Positions 54,591 through 64,000 of a stretch of DNA of 64,000 bases are shown here, in pieces; within the stretch, counting starts at the first letter, position 1, and each line of letters begins with the position of its first letter. This stretch comes from Piliocolobus tephrosceles (Eukaryota > Chordata > Mammalia > Primates > Cercopithecidae). The position numbers and the translations under genes are program-made. Where the stretch lies: NCBI RefSeq assembly GCF_002776525.5, contig NC_045441.1, positions 63,415,776 to 63,479,775 on the forward strand, in the 5' to 3' direction. Below the pieces are notes generated by a model that was not told the DNA's origin, ran no database searches, and saw nothing but the letters and a program-made list of their open reading frames with translations.

Positions 54591-54910
54591 GGACACATTC
54601 TTGATCAGTATTTTATTCTATTATTTTTATTAGTTCCAATCCTTATGGGTCTGTTTAAAATGTGTATCTGCATTATTGTGCAAATATTTCTGAGATCTCA
54701 TCACATACCTGATCCCATTTAACCTGTCTATCCCTCCATCACTTTTTGTGGAAAATGCTATTTAAGTTGGAGGTTCTGCTTGAGTATTCCCAATTTTTTT
54801 TCTTTTTAATGCATATGGTGGTCAAAGTAAATAGCTAACATATTGGCACCAAACCATTGCCTTTTGAAGCAAGCTTTGTATGAAATTGGTCTGTCATTGA
54901 CCACTGTAAG
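54591..54910. other. Unique sequence
   Basis: Nothing recognised. Confidence 0.4.
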
Positions 54911-54922
54911 AAACTCATTTGT

Positions 54923-55230
54923 GACCAGGCGCGGTGGCTCACGCCTGTAATCCCAGCACTTTGGGAGGCCGAGGCAGGCGGATCACAAGGTCAGGAGTTC
55001 AAGACCATCCTGCCTAACACGGTGAAGCCCCGTCTCTACTAAAAATACCAAAAAATTAGCTGGGCGTGGTGGCAGGCGCCTATAGTCCCAGCTACTCAGG
55101 AGGCTGAGGCAGGAGAATGGTGTGAACCCAGGAGGCAGAGTTTGCAGTGAGCCGAGATCGTGCCACTGCACTCCAGCCTGGGTGACAGAGCAAGACTCCA
55201 TCTCAGAAAACAAAACAAGAAAAACAAACA
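54923..55230 (+). mobile_element. AluY-like element, plus strand
   Basis: GACCAGGCGCGGTGGCTCACG start, GGATCACAAGGTCAGGAGTT, CCTAACACGGTGAAGCCCCG and GAGAATGGTGTGAACCCAGG segments typical of AluY. A perfect 12-bp target duplication, AAACTCATTTGT, lies at 54911-54922 and 55231-55242. Little divergence, so a late insertion. Confidence 0.96.
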
Positions 55231-55242
55231 AAACTCATTTGT

Positions 55243-58219
55243 AAAGATAATAGTGTAAAAAATTCATGACTCTTGTGTATGCTTGCCTGTGTCTGTCTAA
55301 ACTCCACCTCTATCAGCAAACTCAGTAAATTGCCTCTTTCCAACATTTATCTCCTATTTTGGGAGAAAGTTTTGTGGGAGCATCTACCACATTGCAAAGA
55401 TTCAACATTTCTCCTAAAAATAAATGGGAGTTTCTTTTAGATATAAGCAATGAAATTTCAAGCGATCTTACTTCTCTCATGTCCTTTGCTTTTCTAAGAT
55501 CTAAACCTCAAGATTCAACTGGATTTTCATTGAAATTCATCACGATCCCCTCTGCAGCTGTGGTCTCAAAATACCATTTCTGCATGTATTTTAGCCCATG
55601 GAATAACTCTGCTGAGAAACCACAGAGTCAATCAGACTCAAAATGCTTAAAATCCTTCCTGCTTGGAGTTTTCCATCTTCACATCAAAGCATTTCATGCC
55701 CGTCAGCAACTTTTTAATGCATTTGCTCCTCATTTGCACAATTTCCATTTAAAGACGTTCCTTGGCTGACTTCTCTGATGAAGTTTCCTGCTTGCCAGGA
55801 GAGCAATGCTAATGCAGAAATTACAAAGGGGGCTTCACGTCCCTTTTCTAGAGGACCTGGTATTTCAGATAATGTTCAACTTCAGTTTTGGAGAAACCAC
55901 TGTTCTTTACACCAGGGGAAAAGAAACCAATCCTGATTTTCAGTATGAGCAACCTGTGAAGATAGAGACAAATATAAGTAAATGAGAATGTCATTGAGGA
56001 AGCGAGTTGAAGACACAATAGAAGCACTTACTGGACTCCATACAGTAATGTCATATCTTTGTTTGTTCTAACTTAAGCTTCATGTATACAATGGGGTTTA
56101 AGAAACTTGGCAAGAGATTTTTTTTTTCTTAAACTGAGTTAAACAGTCTTGACTGCCTTCTTTTAATGAAAGGAAAAATAATACACATAACAATAGATTT
56201 GAGAAGGAAGAGCCCAAATCCCCAAGGGCAGTAATCTTCTGAAAAATGTTAATATTCATGAGTTATAGGAAAGTGATGAGCGCCAACACATCCCTTTTTT
56301 TTTTTTTGCTCCAAGTAATCAATTCTTTGCCTACAGCCAAACCAGGCCTTTTAATAAAATTATTATTACTTAAAAAGTAAAAAGATAAAATTATTATTTA
56401 GCATTACATAACTCAAAAATAAACCCAGGGTTTATATTTTATTGATATATCTTATACATCCTGTAAAACTATTCTGGTGTTTATATCTTATTGATATACC
56501 TTACACACCATGTAATTTATTTTTGAAAACAACTTGTTTCATCAAATCATAATATGTCTGTACTAAACAACAGAGTTGAATGAAATTTGGCTTAAATATC
56601 CTTATTTTATTTCTGTATTTGTCCTAAATCAATTCACCATGGTTCAGATTCAATGTTTAGTTGATAATAAGTGAACTGGCTAATACATTCATTTATTGAA
56701 TTTTTATCCTATACTAAATATTCATAACTATACAAAATATACAAATACGGAGTTCCTATGACTGCTAAATTAAGCATATCTAGATCAGCGTTTTGTCCAT
56801 TTTTCATGTTTCCTTCTCTTAGGAAGAGTTGTGGTTTCTGAAATCATGGGAAAATTTGAATATCTACATTTCACCTCCACTTTTTAGGGGAGAGATTCAT
56901 GAAGAAGTGATTGAGAAGGAGAGCAAGGCTTGGTTGGACAGTGTGGTAAGTCAGCAAGGGTGAAAAGAGAATGGGTCCCTGTCAACTATATATATAGTTC
57001 TTCCAGAGAAGGAAACATAGCCTCAAATTAGCTTTTCATCCTGTTCTGACATTGCAAGGAAAAAGTAGTGAAACTCTTTGGACCACTTTTATAACTTGCA
57101 GTGTTCTCATTAAGCTACATTTTTTTATTTGCTTGCTTCAAAGACTTAGAAGTCCATAAAGTGCAAAATGCCCAAATCTACAAATAAAAGCCTAAAATCA
57201 TAGAGGTAATCTCAACAACAGCTGAGAAAGATGTAGCACGCAGAATGCCAAACTAATAGCTGATTAACTGAAAACGTGTATATATTTTTTAGCAATTAGT
57301 GGAGCGATCCATAGGACAATTTTAATTAGCCATATGGTTTGTTTTACTGGGACTAGAGCTGTGTGTCTCTACCACTCTGCCAGGCTTTTAGGACTTCACA
57401 AGTTTAATATATATACACACACATACATACTTTGTATGTTTTATTTTATATATATATACACACACTTATGTATTTTGATGATCCAAAATGAGACTTAATG
57501 ATAATACCCAAACCATGTTTAGTTATGTTGCTAAAAAAGTAAGAAAAACATAGCAGTCTAATTTCCATTCTTTAAAGAACAGGAAGGATGGGAACTTTTG
57601 GTTTCAAGTGTATAAAGTGCACTGTTTTAATTCTTTCATATAGTATAAAAGAATGCTTATATTTTATAAAAGATTAAAGCATATTATGCATCTTAGAAAC
57701 AAGTGTCAAGAAAATATAGTTTTCATGACTTAGTACTTTACTGGAGTATTTTTTAAAACTATTATCCATTTACTTTTAAATGGGATAAATTTTATGTTAA
57801 GTGTTTTCTAGTTGTAGCACAGATCTAGTAAGGTTAAAATAGAATTGTAATTAACATAAGTAGGCTTTAAAAATTTTCACTCAGGGAAACAATTACTTGG
57901 GAAACAGATAATATTCTTAGATCTGAACACTTACCACATAAAATCCACATTGAAAAATAGCTAATATATATTTGTATTTTATTGAAGATGAAGTTATAAT
58001 ATATAAATGTGAAAAATAGCCCAGAAGTAGACCTGATGATTTTAAGAATGGTAGCAAGCTCAAGCTCAGTAGTCAAGTTCCATACGGTTGATATTTAATT
58101 TAAAGCTCTAAGATCTGTGATATATATATCTCTATATGTAGATATATATAGATATCCTTTTCCTCTGCCAAACAGGAAGCTATAACCACAAGCTATTGAA
58201 TGCAAGTTACCTATTGAAA
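55243..58219. other. Unique sequence with tandem and palindromic AT motifs
   Basis: A 136-codon plus-strand frame at 55359-55769 is the longest outside repeats except for short Alu-derived ones; I recognise no domain. About 47-base imperfect tandem copies lie at 56429-56475 and 56476-56523. AACTATATATATAGTT at 56984-56999 is a perfect palindrome. TA/CA microsatellite text lies at 57406-57468. A hairpin with 11-base arms lies at 58121-58131/58140-58150. Confidence 0.5.
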
Positions 58220-58227
58220 CCTTATAA

Positions 58228-58517
58228 CAGTGGTTCCTAACCTTTTCGGCACCAGGGACCAGTTTCATGGAAGATAATTTTTCCAAGGACCACGGTGGGT
58301 GGGGGATGGCATTCGATTCTCATAAGGAGTATGCAACCTAGATACCTTGAATGCAGAGTTTACGATAGGGTGAATCTAATCTAATGCTGCCGCTGATCTG
58401 ACAATAGGTGGAGCTTGGGCTTAGTAATGCTGGCTTACCTGCCATTCACCTTCTGCTGTGCGACCCTGTTCCTAACAGGCCATGGACAGGTACTGGTCCA
58501 GGACTTGAGAACCCCTG
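58228..58517 (+). mobile_element. MER1B-like hAT-Charlie MITE
   Basis: CAGTGGTTCCTAACCTTTTC start and TTGAGAACCCCTG end. Between them are GGACCAGTTTCATGGAAGAT, ATTCTCATAAGGAGTATGCA, GCCGCTGATCTGACAATAGG and CCTGTTCCTAACAGGCCATG. An 8-bp target duplication typical of hAT elements lies at 58220-58227 (CCTTATAA) and 58518-58525 (CCTTAAAA), 7 of 8 matching. At 290 bp it has no transposase. Confidence 0.92.
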
Positions 58518-58734
58518 CCTTAAAATAATGTATTTTTCTATTCTCCAAAAGAGTCCATAGAAATGTGAGGAGGAAAAGTTTCTGAACCTTCCCATCAGCC
58601 TTGTCGCTGACAGAATCGGCCTATTGTGGATGGGCTTTGTCTAGATCAGAGAAAGTAGAAGATGCTCTTTTGGTGTAATTGTTCAGGTGAGTCCTTCATG
58701 TCAATTATTTCATTCCTGTTCTTATTATGTTATT

Positions 58735-59083
58735 TGTATTAGTCTGTTTTCATGCTGCTGATAAAGACATACCTGAGACTGGGCAATTTACAAAAGAAAG
58801 AGATTTATTGGACTTACACTTCCACATGACCAGGGAGGCCTCACAATCATGGCAGAAGGCAAGGAGGAACAAGTCACATCTTACGTGGATGGCAGCAGGC
58901 AAAGAGACTCCCATTTTTAAAACCATCAGATCTTGTGAGACTTATTCACTATCAGGAGAACAGCAAGGGAAAGACCCGTCCCCATGATTCAATTATCTCC
59001 CACTGGGTCAGTCCCATAACACGTCGGAATTATGGGAGCTACCAGATGAGATTTGGGTGGGGACACACAGCAAAACCATATGA
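58735..59083 (-). mobile_element. THE1/MST-type solo LTR, minus strand
   Basis: Antisense MaLR LTR: TGTATTAGTCTGTTTTCATG, GAGACTGGGCAATTTACAAA, GGCCTCACAATCATGGCAGA, CCATCAGATCTTGTGAGACT, CCCATGATTCAATTATCTCC and AGATTTGGGTGGGGACACAC, ending near AAACCATATGA. Flanking TTATT and TTGAT may be a decayed 5-bp duplication. An 86-codon frame through it is not a gene. Confidence 0.9.
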
Positions 59084-60954
59084 TTGATTATCCTTTTTAT
59101 GAATAAGTTACTAATCATAAAATATAGTCATTTTTTTCAGGAAGTTACTGTGAAATGACCTTCCTTCAGGCAAGAAAACCCAAATATCACAACCCTCAGA
59201 TTTTATGAGTCCTTTTTATGTAAGAAAATAACTGATACCTTCTCTATCAAATCAATAATGTTCAGCCAGGCATTTATTTTTTACTTATTTTTATTTTTCA
59301 GGATGAAGGTAAAATCTTACAATTCAAAGTAACATTGTGGTTCATTTGACCAAGTACTTACTGTAGACTTTAGGACCATTTATTCAAATCGCTGTCTTTG
59401 ATTAAGTCAAGAACTTTTGTTGCTTTTTTTCTTCTAGCTTTCTTCAACAACTGTAATTAATCACAGAATGTGTCATTAATCTTTCCACCAAGGCCATGAA
59501 TACTCTTTGAATGAATGATGATTCTTTCTTTGTGTTAAGTTTCTGTGCCCCAAGGCTATTAAAATTTCATAGTTTCTCCACATTCTTCAAAGCTTTCAAC
59601 TTTTGGCTAAAAACAACATGACAGAACAAGATCTATTATCTGGCTCTATGAATTAATCTGCATTCAACTGCCTGGTGATTATAGCACTTAAATCTATTTA
59701 TCAAAGCACAGAGCTTTTGCAGAAAGTATTTCTGAAAGTTGTGCCTATAAAAAGGGTAGAAAAGACTCCAAGACTCCGGTGTGATCAAAGCATTTGGATC
59801 AGGCAGCCATTCAACCACGTGGACTATTGGGACAAGGATTAGGCCCCCACAGAGTAGTTAAGTTTATAAAAATGATTCAAAAGAGCCAAAAGATCAGAAA
59901 ATAGTAGGATTAGTTGTCTGTTTTATTGTTCTGGGATTCTGTTTCTAGATTATGAAAGATCAAAGGGGTTTACCACTTCTTCCCATATTGACGTCTAGAA
60001 CCTCCTTTCCAACTAGTGTGGTAAGGCTTATCAGTATATGATGAAGATTTGGGATTTTGCATCTGGCTTCTAAACTTCTTTGTGTAAACTGGACCTTTAT
60101 CCCTTCACTTCATCCTCTTGATATGAAAGCCAGCTAAAACATCACCTCCTGATCTTAATCTCTCTATCTTTGCATGACAACAAATCAGAATTGTTGCTCT
60201 TCTTTCCCCCTAATTCTCTGACATTTCTTATCCATTTCTTAATTCCTTTCTTCTCTGCTCTACCTACTGCCCTGCTCCCATAGTTCTAGAAGACCTTCAT
60301 TACTCATGCCTATCCTAGTATTCATCAGTTGGCAGAGGGACTCCCTGCTTTCTCAAAGACTTCTCAACACAGAGAAATGCACAATAGAAGAGAAAGGGAA
60401 ATATGGTTAAGCAACATAAGGATTTAGAGTTTTTGGAGAACGTTCAAAAGAAAGTTGTGAAACCTATGGGAAAGGTTTAAAGGAAATAAAATAGTCTTAC
60501 TAAGAGCTAATGGGGGCTAAAGGTTGTTGTAGAGTACGTGTCAAATTATAATGCCTGGAAGCAAAGCAACAGTCTGGTCCCCAGAATACTATGAGGAAAA
60601 CGATACGGTCAAATTGTTATGAATTCCATGTTTTTGTGGTAAAAATATTGTGGTCAATAGGAAAACAATAGGTAAAACTAGATTCAAACTTCAAATTACT
60701 CAATGATACACGGAGAGAAAGAGAAACTCAAGCAGAATAAATCCTCCACAAGGATCGTTGTTCATTGCATTTTGACATCATTAACTTGGGCAATTACCTC
60801 AGTGCCCAATTCATATGATGTTGGAATGGATTTCTAAGCCCACACTGCTCACTTGACCCTTTGGACTTTTCTCATTATTTTTGTTGTTCATTCTGTTATG
60901 TGTCAGGAGATGGTCTAAAATTAACTGAGTGTCTTCCTATACCCAGGCCCCACC
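59084..60954. other. Unique sequence
   Basis: No securely named repeat or gene. A pyrimidine-rich stretch at about 60125-60345 starts with AGCTAAAACATCACCTCC, which recalls L2, but is too diverged to call. Confidence 0.4.
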
Positions 60955-61735
60955 TTAGATGTTTTATATTTGTAAGGGAGTTAATCTTTACAACTAATAC
61001 AGGAGTTATTAAGAAATAATTTTTAGGTAGCTAAAAAGGGTAAAGGTTTTTGGTGGTAATTTTCCTGTAATAAGAAGCAACCCCCAAACCATTTCTTTTC
61101 TAACCAGAAAGGTGGCTTGAAGGGCCAAGTCGGCAAGCTTTGATATGCAAATGCAGGCCATTAGAAACTGGGTCCACCCAATATGGCAATTCTTGCCTTC
61201 CTCTTGTCACCAGGTGTGCCCAGTGTCACGGCCACCTCCAGATACCTCTGGGTGTTCAGGACATCATGGCAGCCCTCATTTGCATATTAAAAGACTAAGA
61301 TGGGAGGACCAGGTTTTCCCTTGGGCTATGTGAATGATGCACCTGGTCAAACCAATCCCCTGCTCCCTATGCAAATCAGACACCACCTCCTCCAGCCTCC
61401 AATATAACCGACCATTTTTCTGCTGCACACAGGATTTCTCTCTTGAGCCTCCCTCCATCTCTGTATGGGGGAGCTGCTACTTTCTTGATTGCTTGTTAAA
61501 CTTTCTGCTCCTTAAAACCACTCCATATGTGTCCATGTCATTTTATCTAAATCAGTGTGAGACCAAGGACCCTGGTGCTACTCCAGTCATTGCAGCTGTA
61601 TCATAACTACCCTGACAGGTGAATTGTACTACCCTCATTTTACGGAAGATAAAACTAAGGTTCAGGATGGTTAACCAACAAAGGTCATGTGCTAATAAAT
61701 ATTAAAACTTAGACTTCAGGCCTGACTTCATTGAT
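60955..61735 (-). mobile_element. MIR, minus strand, split by an LTR
   Basis: Left part about 60955-61065 (TTAGATGTTTTATATTTGTA, GTTAATCTTTACAACTAATA) and right part 61607-61735 (CCCTCATTTTACGGAAGATA, AAACTAAGGTTCAGGATGGT, ACTTCAGGCCTGACTTCATT). The two parts are in the right order for one antisense MIR, so the LTR between them came later. Confidence 0.6.
61066..61605 (+). mobile_element. Solo LTR of an ERV1-class retrovirus, plus strand
   Basis: Begins TGTAATAAGAAGCAACCCCC and ends near GCAGCTGTATCA, about 540 bp. A promoter-like order is visible: octamer motifs at 61145-61152, 61278-61285 (reverse) and 61369-61376, a CCAAT box at 61352-61356, and a TATA-like AATATAACC at 61401-61409. The R/U5 part has CTTGTTAAACTTTCTGCTCC and GTGAGACCAAGGACCCTGG. 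It resembles LTR8-type ERV1 LTRs from memory. No retroviral genes adjoin, so it is a solo LTR. Two frames of 62 and 90 codons within it are not genes. Confidence 0.75.
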
Positions 61736-62459
61736 TGGGCATTTTATCAACTGTATATATTTACAGTTCTAAGTCCATTGTTGAAAATTTGAGATTAATT
61801 CCAGGAAGATTTGGAGATATATGACATGAAAGGAAGGAGGTCATAGTTTTTAGTTCAAATGATTTAACAAAGTCAACAGATCACACAATTTTCATTCACC
61901 TTATGCTGACCCTTTTAAATGAAATGACATGGGTAATAAGGGTCACCCTTCCTGGAACTAGGTAGAAAGAAGTGATGTTTCCTTTAGCTATTTAAGGATC
62001 AGCCTCCCACATTCATAGGGAGCTTATTATACAGGACAATGTGACAGGCAATGGGGATATAAAAGAAATGAGTTCATACCACAGGGTATTTTTAGTCTCA
62101 GGGAAGGAGTAAATATGCAAATGAGAAAATTCCATCAAGTTTAAGGCACCATTAACTTATCTCTTATTTTCCTTTTCCAAGGAAAATAAAGATGTCAAAC
62201 TATATCATGCCTTCAGTTGTGGGATTTGAATATTCCTTTTAGAATCAATTTCGTAGAATATATGCCATGCCAGATGTCAATGCATTTAGTTACAGCTAGA
62301 ATGAGGATGGGTCCAGAGGAGAGTCAGAAATATCTTTGTAGGCCAAATGACCTTTGAATGTGCAAAGGTAAGGAGGAACAGTGTGAAGAAGAGATGTGCA
62401 GGCTATTCCATGCAGAATAAATAGAATGGGTAACTAGCTGGGACCCAGCCTGGCATGTC
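61736..62459. other. Unique sequence
   Basis: No secure repeat. One octamer ATGCAAAT at about 62115-62122 lies outside any recognised element. Confidence 0.4.
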
Positions 62460-62640
62460 CTGGGATGATAAGGAAATGGGGAGGCTGGGGCATCCCTGGG
62501 GACCTGGAGGCAGGATGGTGGTTAGGAATAAGGCTCCAAGGTGCAGGCCAGCCTGAAGGTCTTAATGCGAGGGAGTTTGCATTAATTTATTGCAGACAAT
62601 GGGAAGCCATTGGAGAAACTCAAGCAGGGAGCCGAGTCTA
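62460..62640. mobile_element. Possible ancient repeat, family unresolved
   Basis: GACAATGGGAAGCCATTGGA at 62596-62615 followed by GAAACTCAAGCAGGGAGC matches the text of the ancient repeat at 53150-53945. The 95-codon frame at 62465-62752 crosses it and has no known domain. Confidence 0.4.
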
Positions 62641-62799
62641 TCTAACATCTTTTTCTTCCTTCTTTTTGGGTATGCTCCTATCAGAGGCTTTACAAATAGC
62701 TACTTTTACATCAAACTACATGCAACTTGTTTTCCCTGCTGGACTTCCATAGTTGTGAAGCCATGATTACCAGAATTTCTGATTCAAAGATTCTTGGTG

Positions 62800-63140
62800 A
62801 GTTTCCCTCCTCGGAGTCTTTTATCTCCTTTCTCTTGATTTCTCTGCCCTGCTCTTTACTCCGAAATTCTACTCATTTCAAATGCCACTTCTCCTAGGTA
62901 TTGTGTCTTGTTCTTCCCCAAGTGCACAGCAGCTTACCATCATTATATGAACCCCCTTATACTTTTTTGAGCTCTCACTCAACTTCTCTTGATGTATATA
63001 TTTTGGTATATTTGGTCTTTTAGATTGAGCTCTTTGAGTACAGAGATGGGATCTTAATGTCTTATCAATTCTATGTTAGTATCTGTTTTGAGCTCAGTCT
63101 ACTAAAGATGACATGATAGGTATATTGAATTGTGTACTTA
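62800..63140 (+). mobile_element. L2 LINE 3' end, plus strand
   Basis: TTTCAAATGCCACTTCTCCT near 62877-62896, then TTTAGATTGAGCTCTTTGAG at 63020-63039 and TACAGAGATGGGATCTTAAT, ending near ATAGGTATATTGAATTG. This is the usual L2 3'-end order, much diverged. Confidence 0.65.
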
Positions 63141-63223
63141 CACACATGGAAAAAGCATCCCTTTTCCAGTCTCTGAGGAGCAACAGAAGGAATAAAATGC
63201 TCCTACATCTGTATGCTTCTTGG

Positions 63224-63746
63224 TGTGATAGTCGGCCTCCAAGGCACTCCCAATGATCCCCACCTCCTAGAATTCACACCCTCGTGAAATCCACTCCTAC
63301 GTCATACCAGCGTTGGTCTGTGGGATCAAATAATATGGCAAAAGTGATGATACGTTACTTCTGAGATGAGGTTGTAAAAGAATGCTAGCTACTAACACCT
63401 TGACCTCTCTTTCTCAGATTTCTTGCTCAGGGCAAGCCAGCTGCCATGTCGTGAGAACACTCAAGCATCACATGGCAACGAATGGAGATGGGCAGACATG
63501 GGCTGGCAAGAAACAGGCTTGCCAACAACAGCTTGAGTGATCCTAAAAGTGGGTCCACTAACCCCATGTGACTGTTGCCCTGGCCAACAACTTAACTGCA
63601 ACCTCAGGAGATACCTACCCTGAGTCAGAACCACTCAGTCAAACTACTCGTGGCATCTTAATCCAGAGTAACTGTGAGATAATTATGATGATTTTAAGCT
63701 TCTCAGTTTGGGGGTAATTTGTTATGCAGCAACAGATAACAAAACA
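63224..63746 (+). mobile_element. MLT1-group solo LTR, plus strand
   Basis: TGTGATAGTCGGCCTCCAAG, CCCACCTCCTAGAATTCACA, TTGGTCTGTGGGATCAAATA, GCCAGCTGCCATGTCGTGAG at 63436-63455, GAGTCAGAACCACTCAGTCA and GGGGTAATTTGTTATGCAGC near 63711-63730. Both halves are kept, so it is a near complete MaLR LTR of about 520 bp. The polyadenylation signal region (GTGAGATAATTATGATG) is decayed. No internal region adjoins. Confidence 0.82.
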
Positions 63747-64000
63747 CTTAGCAAATGTTATTCCAATGTTATTTGATTGAGGGACATAGGGATATAGGAG
63801 AAAAGAAAGGTGAACACTCAGGTTTAGAAAACAAAAGAAAATACAATCAAATCATTTTTCTAATAAAAAATGGGTACTTTGCAATTTTGCCTTAGCTCAA
63901 TTTTAAGGTAGATCTATGTCAGAGTTCAAATTCAGTGTTCAATGACTTATTGCTTAAAAGTACAATGATCTATCTAGTCTCCTAAATGAGGCAAGAAAAG
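63747..64000. other. Unique sequence to window end
   Basis: Nothing recognised. Confidence 0.4.

Noticed and set aside
55359..55769. 136-codon plus-strand frame as a possible gene
   Set aside because: No recognisable domain, no splice or promoter signals, and a length that can occur by chance over 64 kb. Kept only as a note.
1..64000. CRISPR arrays, bacterial operons, riboswitches, tRNA or rRNA genes
   Set aside because: The repeat content is primate nuclear DNA. No regularly spaced direct repeats, tRNA cloverleaf or rRNA sequence was found on reading.

Overview
The window is mammalian, and specifically primate, nuclear DNA. About seventeen Alu or Alu-monomer copies are present, from old fragments to AluY-like ones, together with THE1/MST, MLT1 and ERV1 LTRs, MER1/MER5/MER20/Tigger/MADE1 DNA transposons and old MIR/L2/L1M copies. 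That mixture is diagnostic of a primate genome; I cannot separate human from another anthropoid. The DNA is AT-rich and contains no recognisable protein-coding gene, rRNA, tRNA or CRISPR array. The open reading frames are short and most lie inside repeats, so the window reads as intergenic sequence or a large intron. One run of ten N at 15645-15654 marks an assembly gap.

Layout. 1-4600: mostly unique, with a MER5A-like element, a MIR tail and two minus-strand Alus. 4613-8515: an old L1 block, minus strand to about 6352 and plus strand after it, into which three plus-strand Alus have inserted. 8516-12955: mostly unique, with a MER20. 12955-15932: an old LTR, an Alu fragment, a fold-back inverted duplication, an Alu, and a 1.4-kb-spaced direct duplication whose second copy holds the N gap. 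15933-23616: mostly unique. 23617-25260: an ERV1-type solo LTR, a poly-C run, then four MER5-type hAT elements in a row. 27560-28300: a probable LTR. 29325-38290: scattered MIR, MER5, MER58-like, old L1 and Alu copies. 38339-39297: a cruciform-prone AT repeat, a THE1/MST LTR with 5-bp target duplication and a Tigger element. 40085-43085: L1 3' ends, a long perfect palindrome, a MIR, a MADE1-like hairpin and an MLT1 LTR. 46259-49440: four Alus around a GC-richer unique island. 49690-51995: an old antisense L1 next to an MLT1 LTR that is itself split by a sense L1 piece. 52176: a shortened MADE1. 53150-55230: an old repeat, two Alus and a MIR. 58228-59083: MER1B and a THE1/MST LTR. 60955-61735: a MIR split by an ERV1 LTR carrying three octamer motifs. 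62800-63746: L2 and an MLT1-type LTR.

There is no gene system here. The parts worth a second look are structural: several inverted duplications consistent with template switching or L1 inversion, a local duplication tied to an assembly gap, a cluster of hAT elements, and LTR promoter modules that could act as regulatory sequence. All family names come from recalled consensus features and not from a database search; edges are accurate to a few bases only where a target-site duplication is stated.
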